A stretch of 64,000 nucleotides of DNA. It comes from Peronospora farinosa (taxonomy: Eukaryota; Oomycota; Peronosporomycetes; Peronosporales; Peronosporaceae). Below, one piece after another: positions 1 through 9,914 of the stretch. The notes under the pieces were generated by a model that saw only the letters and a list, made by a program, of their open reading frames with translations, ran no database searches and was not told the DNA's origin. The stretch spans positions 62,001 to 126,000 of the forward strand of contig CANTFK010000980.1 of the NCBI GenBank assembly GCA_947646735.1. Reading direction: 5' to 3'. Every line of letters begins with the position of its first letter. Position 1 is the stretch's first letter. A program made the position numbers and the translations under genes.

Positions 1-2438
1 TGGCTGAGAGAATGTAGCAATAGCACATTTTCTTGCGTAGCTAGCTGGATGTTGACAGCAGCCGAGAGACCCCAGCATTTTGCAACGTAGCGCATTATTG
101 AGTGGGTCGAAACGAACCCACACGAAATTTGCTGCTCCATTTCTGGCAGCTTCGACAACTTGACAGCTGCCCACTTTGGTTGTACAAGTCTATCTTCTGC
201 AGAAGTTTCCGACTCGTACTCCAGCAGGTAGGGAATAATTTTGCTGAGTAGTGCTTGGAAGAGGTCACTACCGCACTCGAGCATGATTTCTGCGATTGCA
301 GATCGGATCAAAAGAGCACCCGCGGTTGTCTCATCTGTAGACTCTGACCCCAGAAACTCATACCAAGCAATGCTATCCACAAGACTCCACGCTTCAGCCT
401 TCGTGGACTTTACTTTCAGTTTTACAGGTAGTGTTGTATCCCAGAGTAATCCCCAGAGCAATACTTGAATTGCTGAAATGACAGTTGGTAGTGGCAAGAC
501 CAATTGTAAATCTCCAGTTGGTTTTCTCTGCATGAAACTTTCCACTAATGCAACATCTTCCAAACCTTTGCAGAATTCATCGCTAATCAAATCACTGTCA
601 AAAATAATCAATAGTGTCCACAGTGATGGATTGAGCGGTGTGTCTAGCTGCTTCACCATGATCACAGACGCGGGATCAGGCATCAACTCCATGATATTCT
701 TCAGTAAAAGGAGCAATCTCTCTCGAACGAGGACTCCTAATCGCAAGTCACTAGCATTGAAAGAGCACAGTGCTCCCGAAATTAGGTTGAACGAGCACTC
801 CAAGCTGGTATGATCGAGATCTCGACACATATCTAGCGTCACGAAGTGTTGGAATAATTGCTGGATGAATGTGTACAAATAGAGGTGCGGCGAAATGCTT
901 AGACCGGTGGCACAGCATACAGGATTTATCACTTTATCGAGTAGGTTGTTGATAGTCATCACCGGAGCTTCTCGTTTTGAGGAAGAGCTTGTAGGGATCC
1001 CTACAACGGACAGAAGAAATGACATCATATTCTGACTTTCTCGGTCAAAATTGCTTTGGGTGCTGGAGACATCAAGCACAGCCTGCTGCAAATCACATTC
1101 CAGCACAGTCTCGCTTCCGTATTCAGCATCTTTAGTCCAATTTAGTAGCAAGGGAGATGCACGAAGCACCTCTACGTACAAACTGTGATGTAATACGTCT
1201 GCTCGAGCGCCGAGAAGAAGCTGTCGAATGACTTGGCTGGGACAAAATGCAGACAGAATCACCAACGATGCTACATGCTCCGTATCGTGGGCTTTGTCCG
1301 TAAGGCAGTTGAACACGCGTCTAATTCTTCGCTCGAATTCGTCTTTTGCGGACTCGAAGCGATCTAGGAAACAGACTTTGAGACGCATCTGCAAACCAAG
1401 AAGGAACGACGCTTGAATTGAGATAACACCGAGTTGCTTTATCGCGGACAACTCATCAAAAGCCTTTTCAAGCATGTCACTCGAAATGACTTCTAGTCCA
1501 TCTGGTGAGGTGCAAGAACTTGAGAGCAGTTCAATGGCAGATAGCGACGCATCTTCATCATCAAGAACAGGATCAGAGGAGCCGCAGCGTAGACCAGTAA
1601 TTCCTTTTGCTCTCAAAAGCGACTCCAAGTCCACTATGTTATCCACAACATTTACACGCAATGTAGTTGTATCAGGATCTAGGCAATGATCATACGGGAC
1701 ACCACCTCCGTCTGTCTTTGTTTTAATCAACTCCACTAACATCTTTGTAAGATCCCAAAGCTTATTTGATGTCAATATCTGTCTTTCTTTCACCTCCACA
1801 CCAGCATATCCACCATTCACTCCTCGCACTGCACTTAGCTCAGCTTGCTGCAAGGAAATAATTTGGCTTGCTTCATCCACAAAAGCTCGATCACTTCGTG
1901 AATAAAAATCTCGAGTATCCAACGTATGCGAAAGCTCCACAAACTTCATCCAAAGCTTCATCTCGTCATCATGTGGTTCACATTTACTCAATAATTGTAG
2001 CACACTATGACCTTGACTTGACAATAATGTTCCACCCTCTGTCATATTTCCAATCTCATCAAGTCGTTTCGTCCGGTTCACAATATTTCGATCACAAGCA
2101 GCAGCTCGTATCATTGTAGCCATTAGTATTGCATCCAATACTATTGTCAATAATTGCAATTCATTTTTTACTGTAAAATTTAAATTTGAGCAAACAAAAA
2201 ACAAGATTTCGATATCGTCCACCACATCATTGACATGAGCTTGTAATAACCACAATAAAAGCTGATTTTCCAATTCACAGGCCATTACCTGCAGCACAAA
2301 TTCTCGAGTACTAACCTCATTATCAATATTTCGTTTACGCTCCCATTCACGTAAAATTATTGTAAATATTTCATCATTATTGTATTCATGCTTCGATCCC
2401 CAATATTGTTGGATGGTGGTGAGAGCGTCAGGGTTCAT
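1..2438 (-). CDS. Large conserved-looking protein, N-terminal part, cut by the left edge
   Basis: One open frame runs on the minus strand from an ATG at 2438 to the window edge without a stop or visible intron, giving 812 codons of an incomplete protein. It starts MNPDALTTIQQYWGSKHEYN. The protein is leucine-rich and appears almost wholly helical, with long runs typical of helical-repeat scaffolds, for example around residues 55-130 and 360-560, and short acidic or serine-rich linkers. I see no signal peptide, membrane span or catalytic motif. I do not recognise the family. A nucleoporin-type or other alpha-solenoid scaffold is possible, but this is only an impression from composition. The short plus-strand frames over this stretch are shadows. 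The upstream neighbour, a Myb/SANT-like gene, lies 123 bp away on the same strand. That this is a gene is well supported by the unbroken length; its function is unknown. Confidence 0.8.
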   Translation of the reverse strand, partial: MNPDALTTIQQYWGSKHEYNNDEIFTIILREWERKRNIDNEVSTREFVLQVMACELENQLLLWLLQAHVNDVVDDIEILFFVCSNLNFTVKNELQLLTIVLDAILMATMIRAAACDRNIVNRTKRLDEIGNMTEGGTLLSSQGHSVLQLLSKCEPHDDEMKLWMKFVELSHTLDTRDFYSRSDRAFVDEASQIISLQQAELSAVRGVNGGYAGVEVKERQILTSNKLWDLTKMLVELIKTKTDGGGVPYDHCLDPDTTTLRVNVVDNIVDLESLLRAKGITGLRCGSSDPVLDDEDASLSAIELLSSSCTSPDGLEVISSDMLEKAFDELSAIKQLGVISIQASFLLGLQMRLKVCFLDRFESAKDEFERRIRRVFNCLTDKAHDTEHVASLVILSAFCPSQVIRQLLLGARADVLHHSLYVEVLRASPLLLNWTKDAEYGSETVLECDLQQAVLDVSSTQSNFDRESQNMMSFLLSVVGIPTSSSSKREAPVMTINNLLDKVINPVCCATGLSISPHLYLYTFIQQLFQHFVTLDMCRDLDHTSLECSFNLISGALCSFNASDLRLGVLVRERLLLLLKNIMELMPDPASVIMVKQLDTPLNPSLWTLLIIFDSDLISDEFCKGLEDVALVESFMQRKPTGDLQLVLPLPTVISAIQVLLWGLLWDTTLPVKLKVKSTKAEAWSLVDSIAWYEFLGSESTDETTAGALLIRSAIAEIMLECGSDLFQALLSKIIPYLLEYESETSAEDRLVQPKWAAVKLSKLPEMEQQISCGFVSTHSIMRYVAKCWGLSAAVNIQLATQENVLLLHSLS

Positions 2439-2561
2439 TGAGTACTGTCGATACCGGTTTTTGATGAGTTGAAACCCAAATTAGGTTCAAAACTTTAGGA
2501 TTGACCAATGAACAAGTAGTATCAATCGATCCTGAATGAATGGGTACATGCATTTGAACTT

Positions 2562-3515
2562 TTATACTAGCGTACTAGGTCGACTATTATTGCGTGCTTT
2601 CTCGAGATAACGAGCTCGTAACAGTTGATAGCATTGTCGAGTGTCTGCATCCACGATCATTTCGCCGTTGATCTTGAGCAACGCGATGGTGTTCTGATCT
2701 TCTATCAAGTCATTCTGTCGCTTGAGCTCATGAACCAACGTACTGGTAAGTCCTTGCAGCTGATTTTGGTTGGCGATTTGTGCGTACGATTCGAGTGGTA
2801 CATCTGCGCGCCTTTTGTGACTAGGAGGAACGACGTATGCGTTCGTATCGGACACTTGAGTAGCAGTAGCTACTGCGTCCATAGGAGACGTCGTTGTCTC
2901 ATTAATAGAAGGCACCGAGATCTCCACTTTCGGTTCCGTAGATGGCAATGTAGGATTCTCTGTCGTCTCTAGTTCACTACTGGTATCGTCAGAAAGCGCT
3001 TCTGCATGTGTAGACTCCTCCGTCGCTACATCGGGCGTACCTGGCAATGCATTCATTGCAAGCACTGGGTAATTGCTAGAATTCGCAAACAATTGCACCC
3101 ACTTGGGAGAATACCGTAACTGCTTCCAACAGGGTTCAAAAGCGAATTTCGTATTGTAAATCCGATGGAAAATAATCTTGGCGTCATCGATCCACGGCTG
3201 CTCCGTCAGTAAAGCCACTTCTGTAGACGAATCATTTCCACTTTCTTCAGCCTGTTTCATCCGTTTATTCTGCAGTTCATTGAAAATAGATGCAAATTTC
3301 TGCGAGTCGCGATTAATGCGAGTCCAACGCACTTTAAGTCCATTGAGTGGCCGCTCGACTGGAGACCCCAACTCCTGATGAAACAACTCCATCACCACAT
3401 TCCAAAAATTAGAAGCCTTCTGTTCTACACCATGCAGTTGTAAATCACTCGCGCTTAACCACACACGACACAGCGTTTGATCTTCGGTCGTCGTCCAGTT
3501 GGTCTTCTTGCCCAT
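2562..3515 (-). CDS. Myb/SANT-like DNA-binding domain protein
   Basis: This intronless gene encodes 317 residues. The N-terminal 110 residues resemble the Myb/SANT-like trihelix domain shared by plant NAM-associated proteins and Harbinger-type transposon accessory proteins: an early tryptophan in NWTTTEDQTLCRVWL, then WNVVMELF and a later LNGLKVRWTRI helix. Residues about 105-150 carry a second aromatic-rich segment (W at 107, FHRIYNTKFAFEPCWKQL). Residues 165-235 are low-complexity and rich in S, T and E. A basic patch (HKRR, near 233) could serve nuclear import, and the C-terminal 60 residues are helical and charged. Families of this type are numerous in oomycetes. It probably binds DNA in the nucleus, but no target can be inferred. 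It could be a domesticated transposon protein, although there are no terminal repeats nearby. Confidence 0.7.
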   Translation of the reverse strand: MGKKTNWTTTEDQTLCRVWLSASDLQLHGVEQKASNFWNVVMELFHQELGSPVERPLNGLKVRWTRINRDSQKFASIFNELQNKRMKQAEESGNDSSTEVALLTEQPWIDDAKIIFHRIYNTKFAFEPCWKQLRYSPKWVQLFANSSNYPVLAMNALPGTPDVATEESTHAEALSDDTSSELETTENPTLPSTEPKVEISVPSINETTTSPMDAVATATQVSDTNAYVVPPSHKRRADVPLESYAQIANQNQLQGLTSTLVHELKRQNDLIEDQNTIALLKINGEMIVDADTRQCYQLLRARYLEKARNNSRPSTLV

Positions 3516-3641
3516 TGAATGTATGTCCAGTAAAGCTCGTGATGCTTTAGAAACGCGTTTTTATTTCTTACTGGTATAAAGTCCGATTGGTTTTCGTTTA
3601 TTTCCGATCGAACTTAGCCTAATTACTAATCATTTTCAACC

Positions 3642-4454
3642 ATGTTAAGCCAAGTGTGGAAAGTGATGGCGACGTCGGCGGTAGTGGCAGCTGTACCGTT
3701 TGCATACTGGCAATACCAGCGATACACGTGCGTCTTTCATAGTGCAAGATAATACGTACCATCTGATATTGCTGTAGCGTAGAGATCTTGCAATTTTGTA
3801 TGTTTCGCTGCTTATGGAGCTCTTGATATCGACGTATCGTGTGCATTGATTCAGTGAGCTGAAGAAGCGTCGTGAGGCTACCAGATTGTTGCGAAAGGTG
3901 GAACTAATTGCAACAGAAGTGGCGATACGATTGATGCATCTGGAGACGCAAGTGAAAGAGCTGGTGGAGTATGAGGCCAAGAAGGAGGCTGGGGAGACAG
4001 AGGACGAGGACCCCACTGCCAATTCTACTTTAAACTCTTGTTCGTTGCTATATTGCAGTGTTTATTGGTGTGTTTAGTAGTGTGATATGGTCGCTAATGG
4101 TCTTTTGTTGTCAAAGATTACCATTTCGACTTAAAGGGCAATAAACTTAGAACAAAGTGGGACGCGTACGACGTGGACGCAGAGCTGGAACGGCTTGAGA
4201 AAGAAGAGCAAGGACATGAAGTGTCGACGATTGCTACTGGAGCTTCGAAAATAGTGCGCAAGGCCCCGCAGATTACGAGATCACAAGCTTTCACCACTTC
4301 TCAAGGCATTGAACACGAGTTCGACGCAGTGCTTTCGTTTTTAGACGACATCCGTGGCGACCATGAGGTCAAGCAGATGCGCAAGGCCATTGCAAACAAG
4401 ATAACTAGCGACTATTATGCACGCATCGATGCAGTCCAAGCTATGCTTGCCTAA
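3642..4454 (+). CDS. Membrane-anchored BAG-domain-like protein
   Basis: Exons 3642-3727, 3855-4039 and 4117-4454 join in phase to give 202 residues. Both introns have standard ends (GTGCGT...CAG and GTTCGT...AAG), and the second has a CTAAT branch site. The N-terminus has a hydrophobic stretch (about residues 8-26, ATSAVVAAVPFAYWQYQRY) that looks like a membrane anchor or mitochondrial targeting span. A charged coiled-coil follows (about 30-75). The C-terminal 50 residues read FDAVLSFLDDIRGDHEVKQM and continue with RKAIANKI and an RIDAVQAML end. This matches the spacing of a BAG domain, the Hsp70 nucleotide-exchange helix bundle. The BAG call rests on motif resemblance only. A generic coiled-coil membrane protein is the alternative. 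Confidence 0.62.
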
Positions 4455-4558
4455 AGTAGCAATAAGGCATCAGATTTTGTAACGACCTTTTTTAAATACG
4501 TTTTTTGAACCATTTGTATAAATAAGTATCAAGGATTTATAAAGTGCCCTATTCCAGC

Positions 4559-5791
4559 ATGGGTCGTAGTAGGTCGAGTCCCCGCCGGCGGTACCGGAGT
4601 CCGTCGCCCAGACGCAGTCACAGTCGTAGCGCCTGTAGAGAATCAAGACGTCGTCGTAGTCGTAGCCGGTATTCTCGTTCGCGCTCTCGTTCTCCGCGGC
4701 GAGAGCGTCAAAGTTTAAGTGTTCGAGAACCAATGGGTCGCTACGGACCTTCCAGTGGCTCTAATGACAATGGAATCAGTAGCAGAAGAGGAAATGGCCG
4801 ATATACTAACGACCAGAGTGATGAATTTTATGAGAAGAGAAAAAGAGAGCGAGATGCTATTGAATTTAGCATCTGGACAGGGATTCCTAGTCCTCCTCCT
4901 ATGAAGAAGAAGACTAAAAAGGAAAAGCAGCTACTGTCTTCATCCAGGTCTCGATCTGGATCAGTTTCCGGATCTAGATCAGTTTCTAGATCTAGATCAG
5001 TTTCTAGATCTAGATCAGTTTCTAGATCTAGATCGTACAGTGACTTGGAGGTTTCTAGCTCGGACAGTGAAGAGAAGCGTCGTCGACGTCGAAAAAAGAG
5101 CAAGCAGAAGACCAAGTCTTCACGTCGTTCTCATACGAAGAAAAGCTCGAAAAAGAGTAAAAAACACAAGAAGGAGAGCGCAAAGAGCCGTAAAAGACGC
5201 CAACGCTCCTATAGTGAGAGTGACAGTGGCAACAGTCACAATGGCGATGACTCGCATGACTCGGGCGTGGATAGCCACGATAGCTTGGATGATATGAATG
5301 AAAATGAGAAAAGCGAAGCGAACAAGTTTAAGGAAGCGGTGCAAGGTTCTCGCCAGAACATCGAGGAGGAGGAGGAGATTGGACCAAAACCGCTTGCGGC
5401 AGCTGAAGAGACGGCCGCTTCGTCGCTGCACTACGGCAAGGCGCTGCTACCTGGTGAAGGTGCGGCTATTGCTCAGTTTGTGCAGAAAAACATGCGTATT
5501 CCGCGTCGCGGTGAAGTTGGATGGAACGGTGAGGAAATTGAGAACCTGGAGAACCTGGGCTACGTGATGAGTGGTAGTCGCCACAAGCGCATGAATGCTG
5601 TCCGTATTCGGAAGGAAAACCAAGTGTACACTGCTGAAGAGAAGCGAGCGCTAGCACTCATTAACTTTGAGGAGAAACAACAGCGGGAGAACTCAATCAT
5701 GAATGATTTCAAGGAGATGCTGACGGAGCGGCTGACGAAGAAACATGGCTCTCGACTTGTGGAAGATATGGAGTCGTCGGCAAAGGACTAG
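4559..5791 (+). CDS. NKAP: NKAP-family RNA-binding/splicing protein
   Basis: This intronless gene encodes 410 residues from the ATG at 4559; a GTG 15 bases upstream is in frame but not a likely start. The first 60 residues are RS-rich ([17 protein letters not shown]), as in SR-type splicing proteins. An SxSRSRS repeat block follows at about 131-162, then a lysine-rich region (about 170-225). The conserved C-terminal NKAP domain covers about residues 285-400 and includes [49 protein letters not shown] and a final [17 protein letters not shown] helix. In animals NKAP binds RNA, associates with the spliceosome and acts in transcriptional repression. The C-terminal signature is nearly diagnostic. 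The middle RS block is encoded by an 18-bp tandem repeat, so its length may vary between strains. Confidence 0.93.
   Translation: MGRSRSSPRRRYRSPSPRRSHSRSACRESRRRRSRSRYSRSRSRSPRRERQSLSVREPMGRYGPSSGSNDNGISSRRGNGRYTNDQSDEFYEKRKRERDAIEFSIWTGIPSPPPMKKKTKKEKQLLSSSRSRSGSVSGSRSVSRSRSVSRSRSVSRSRSYSDLEVSSSDSEEKRRRRRKKSKQKTKSSRRSHTKKSSKKSKKHKKESAKSRKRRQRSYSESDSGNSHNGDDSHDSGVDSHDSLDDMNENEKSEANKFKEAVQGSRQNIEEEEEIGPKPLAAAEETAASSLHYGKALLPGEGAAIAQFVQKNMRIPRRGEVGWNGEEIENLENLGYVMSGSRHKRMNAVRIRKENQVYTAEEKRALALINFEEKQQRENSIMNDFKEMLTERLTKKHGSRLVEDMESSAKD
4951..5034 (+). repeat. 18-bp in-frame tandem repeat inside NKAP
   Basis: About 4.7 copies of an 18-bp unit (core TCTAGATCTAGATCAGTT) encode repeated RSRSVS. 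The first copies differ slightly (GGATCAGTTTCC) and the last three are nearly identical, which suggests recent expansion by slippage or unequal exchange. Confidence 0.9.
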
Positions 5792-6231
5792 GAACAATCG
5801 GATAGTGCTTTTACATGCCTATTCGCTTTTGTTTCGCTTGAAAATGACCTTCCTACGGCCGAATAAAGGGCGAATATTGGGATTTTCGTAGTAGCTCGTG
5901 AGTTTAGCGGAGATTTACATTTGCTTCGATCATATTGCTACTTAAAGTTGCTTCATTAGGGCTTTTCGACTTCGATTACGAATACAAATTGCTTCGCAAC
6001 AGTATCTACACAGCAAGGTGCATCATGAACACCGACATACCAAGTAGGTTTCGGGTTACGGATACTCAGTAAGAATGCAAATGTAATACTTGATATTTGA
6101 TCTTTCTGAGCGTGTGATTGGCTGGATCATTTGTCTGCGATCTATAGTTTTGTATAGTTTTGTCTGTGGCTTATAGTTTTGTCTGTGGCCTATAGTTTTG
6201 TCTGTGTCACATCAGTCTTTGAATATCAAAA
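5792..6231. other. Intergenic region upstream of the monooxygenase
   Basis: This 440-bp gap between NKAP and the flavin monooxygenase is AT-rich at both ends. Apart from the direct repeat at 6143-6208 I see no gene, hairpin or recognised element. It should hold the NKAP 3' end and the monooxygenase promoter. Confidence 0.6.
6143..6208 (+). repeat. 19-bp direct repeats just upstream of the monooxygenase ATG
   Basis: Three units of a 19-bp motif (TATAGTTTTGTCTGTGGCT and variants) follow a half unit, ending 24 bp before the start codon at 6232. They lie in the expected 5' UTR or core-promoter zone. A regulatory role is possible but unproven. Confidence 0.8.
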
Positions 6232-7820
6232 ATGTCTACCACGTCGCAGAGACTTCGAGTCGGAATCGTCGGTGGTGGTGCCGCTGGCATCAGTGCGTCA
6301 TGACTTTCTTTGTAATCTACTATTAGACTGATGTAATTTATACATGTGTGAATTGTTGCTGTAGTTACAACCAAGTGTTTGCGCGAGGTGGGACATGAGG
6401 TGGTTGTGTTCGAGAAGGCTGGAAATGTGGGCGGCGTGTGGAAATACGACAAGGCAGTGGACGCTTCATCGTCGGTATTGTACAAGTCTTTGCACACAAA
6501 TCTGCCGACTGCAATCATGCAAGTCAAGGAGTTCCCGTTCGAGAAGGAAGTGCCCAATTTCCCGTCTCATGTCGATGTACTGACGTATCTGCAGAACTTT
6601 TCCAAGCACTATGAGGTAGATAGCTGTGTGCGTCTCAACTCAGCTGTGACTGGTCTTTCAAAAGTGGCGGAGAAGTGGAAAATTAGTGTGACGTCGGAGG
6701 AGAAGGGGGACTACGAAGAAAAGTTTGATCGCGTGGTGATTTGTAATGGCCATTTCTCCAAGCCTTCTTTTGCTACAATAAACGGGATTCAGCACTTCAA
6801 GGGTGTTGTATCGCATTCTCGATCGTACCGTACGCCTGGGCCTTACAAGGGCAAGGTACTGCATTGGTTGCAGCGTAGATTTGCATTTCCTTTACTGTAG
6901 TGAATGCTCCCTATTGAGATCTGTGTGATGAAACTGGTTGATGCAGCGGGTTGTGGTAATTGGACGAGGACCGTCGGGCCAAGATATTTCCCTTGAGCTT
7001 ATTAGAAGTGGTGCTTCAGAGGTCATTGTTGCGACTCTGGACTATGACCAGGAGTGCGTGGATCCCCAAGATCAGCGTCTGCTGAAACCTGCCATTGACC
7101 ACATTGCTGAAGATGGTTCAGTGGTGTTTCTGGATGGATCTACGATTGCTTCGCCGGATGAGATCATGCACTGCACTGGATACCTGTACACGACGAAGGA
7201 CCTTTTCCCGTCCGAACTGCTATTCCCCAAAGTGTTCGTCCAGCCTAACGTTGTGAGCAATGACGTTGCGGCTGACCTGTTGGAGTGCACAGAAAATGGA
7301 GATGCTGTGGCACCAGTCTACAAACAATTATTTGCCATCGAGGATCCCACGGCCGCTTTTGTTGGGCTTCCGTTTAGCAATCTGCCGTTCCTCTGTTTTC
7401 AGCTACAAGCTCGATGGCTTGCACGCGTGTTTGGTGGATCCGTGGTCCTTCCTTCAAAGGAGGACATGTACAAGGATTTCTATGCCTATCTCAGCACTTT
7501 AAAGGAAGGTGTGAGGAAGCTGCATCAGCTGGGAGCCCGCCAGAAGAATTATTTCACGTACGTCATAACTTGTGGTGTTTGATTCATTATATCCTTATAT
7601 TGTTAATATATGCTGGAACAGTGAATTAGCTGCTTTCTCGAACACGGAGGTGGAAGAAGCAATCCACGAGATCTACGAAGACGCTCGTTTCCTTCGACAA
7701 AACTTTCCATACGACTACCGGAGTGCCGAATATCGGCGGGATCTAGTCACAAGGAAATGGGTTCGCCGTATCAAGTCGAGCGACTCATCCCCGGAGCTTG
7801 TAAAGGAATTCTCGGGCTAA
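6232..7820 (+). CDS. Flavin-containing monooxygenase (FMO-like)
   Basis: Exons 6232-6292, 6365-6855, 6947-7557 and 7622-7820 join in phase to give 453 residues. The FAD-binding glycine motif GGGAAG is at 14-19. The FMO signature FxGxxxHxxxY is intact at 165-175 (FKGVVSHSRSY). The NADPH Rossmann motif GRGPSG is at 190-195, directly after the exon 2/3 junction. A later DEIMHCTGY segment matches the conserved C-terminal FMO motif. Enzymes of this class use NADPH and oxygen to oxygenate soft nucleophiles such as amines and sulfides. I see no signal peptide and no C-terminal membrane anchor, so it is probably cytosolic. The first intron splits the FAD motif region, as is common in oomycete FMO genes. 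The substrate cannot be predicted. Confidence 0.92.
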
Positions 7821-9914
7821 TTGTCGACTGGAACGACTATCGTCCGACAACTTCTTGGAAAGCTTTAGATTGAAGAATACAATCGACACTCTGTTCACAT
7901 CCTATGGTCACTGCGGTCATTTCGATTCGATTTCCAAGCTCAGCGCAAGATGTAGAGGCTGCAAGCTTCACTGCTTGTAGCAAGAAGCGTTTTGACTGAG
8001 ACGATTCTGTGTTGGAAGCTGCGCCATTAACCTCCAAGGCCAACATGTTGGAAGCTGCGCCATTAACCTTCAAGGCCAACATGTTAAAAGCTGCGCCATT
8101 AACCTTCTAGGCCAACATGGGTCCAGTCCGTGGATGATAATAACCGATCCTGCAAAATTGGAGATACAGGGCGTTCTGTTCCGCACAATGTTGCTGACCC
8201 GACGGTCGATTTCAGGTTAAAGTTGATGGTGCCAACGACGTCTCGCTTTCGCGATAGAGCTGAAGCTCGACTCAGATTGTGTTTTACTATCCGAGTGTCG
8301 TGCGGTTTCCTTCCTTGTGAAGCAGGTGCTTTTCTAGAGAGCAACACACAGATCAACCTTCTCGCAAAGCGCTTAATCCGTTATATGCTGAACGTGCAGA
8401 GCTGGTAGTAAGTCTATTTTCTTGCGTCCATTGTCTGTCATTTTTTGTAGGCACATCGAGGTTTTTGGCATAGCAAAGTAGTGCACAAGCTTCCGTAGAC
8501 TGTTCTACTCATCGCTCACTCGGCCATGAGCTGCAGCGTTGCACGTATGTCACTCACGAGCCAACCTCCAGAGCCTGGCACGCTATCCGTGAAGCGTGTC
8601 AGCGCATCGTCCACCTCACGTATAAAAGGACCCGTCCTTATTCGCATCAACAATCTTGAAGGCGTCTGTAAGCTGTTTTGGCTTGCTACCGCGCACATCC
8701 ATTGCTGACTCGTATTTTGATGAAGTTCATCAGTTACCTGCTTGCGTAGCTACTTGATACGTATTTGAGAACGCGGCGACAACTTGAATGAGTGTGGTAT
8801 CAAAGTATTAGCGACGAGCTCGGATCTTGCACTTGTCTAGATGGGTTCTTGATCGCGCTGACGGTAGGGCCGATTGTTTCAGCAACTCCAGCAAATGGTA
8901 AAAACAGCTTGTACAAACTCTTTGGTGTGCCAAAGTGTTGTCACCATTTTACTGTTAGTTGTTTTAGATTGCATTCGTCTCACCAGGATTCAAGACAACC
9001 TCAGCAGGTTCAACCATGTCGTAGAAGCAATGAGCCAAGATCATGTCGTTGCCGTGGTTTCGCAAAGCTCGCAAAAGTGCGCGCATTGAAAACTTGTCCA
9101 TAAACATATCGCACAGCTTTGCGCAATTATATGCTAGCATCGTTTCTCCTGCTATCAGCAACGTGCATCTTTAAGGGGATCAACGCCAAGATTTTGCCTT
9201 CAGCTAGTGGTGGTTGTTACCACCTCCATTCAGCAGTTCAGGTAGATATGGTGCAGATGCCGCGTCGTGCAGTTTAGTACTTGGCTTAGTCGTGGAAACC
9301 AGAGCGTCTTGACGTTCATCAGTCCTGCATTTGTTGGCTGGGCTTAAGACACTCAATTGCCAGACATCTCTTCACACAACCAGTGACATTACTTTTCGTG
9401 AAGCAGCCGCTTTGTAGTTAGTTGACTGGGTCTGGACGCTGTGGCAAGTCACCGGTGATGTCAACGCATCTCCTCGAAAGCAGCAGTCGCAATTTGCTCA
9501 CGCAGAACTGAAACGACCGTTGGCCTCTGCAATGGAATTGCGTTATAAATAATTGTTTGCCAAATCGCAGGCGCTGGCCTTGTCGAGGATAGGATACGGA
9601 GCATGGCGCTTTTCAGAACTTTCACCACGTCCTAGCGCGGCAACAACTACCGACACAGGCGAGGCAGCATAGTCACTCTGGATTCATCGGGGGGGGGGGC
9701 AGCATAAGTTGTTTGAGTTGCAAAGGCGCTGGTGTGACTACTCCTGCCTCAAGCAAATTCTTGATCTTTGACCTCCAGGTTATTTCTCACAGACAATTTA
9801 GCAAAACGATCTTTGCTAAATTGCTATCACGAGTCTTGTTCGCCACCTCTTCATCTAGCCCATGATCTAGCCCACATGACTCCTTACCACCATTGTCGAA
9901 ATGTTTTTCATTGT
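7821..9914. other. About 2.1 kb of apparently decayed, non-coding DNA
   Basis: No frame longer than about 90 codons occurs here on either strand, and none resembles a known protein. A short minus frame at 8964-9161 (AYNCAKLCDMFMDKF...) has a protein-like composition but is bounded by stops, so it may be a remnant of a gene or transposon. The region holds the 36-bp tandem repeat at 8011-8118 and an 11-G homopolymer at 9689-9699. I could not identify the parent element. Confidence 0.55.
8011..8118. repeat. Three tandem copies of a 36-bp unit
   Basis: Units at 8011-8046, 8047-8082 and 8083-8118 share GAAGCTGCGCCATTAACC and differ at only a few positions. On the minus strand, 36 bp is 12 codons and two units stay open (MLALEVNGAASN type), while the third carries a TAG stop. 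This suggests either a decayed repeat protein or a simple duplication. Confidence 0.9.

Noticed and set aside
241..2119. Several short plus-strand reading frames
   Set aside because: They overlie a single minus-strand frame open for 812 codons and show no motif; they are shadows.
8130..8408. A 92-codon plus frame
   Set aside because: No recognisable motif, opposed by an equal minus frame, and in a region full of stops and repeats.
9689..9699. Run of eleven G as a functional element
   Set aside because: A single homopolymer in decayed DNA; it may be real or a sequencing artefact, with no partner G-tracts nearby to form a quadruplex.
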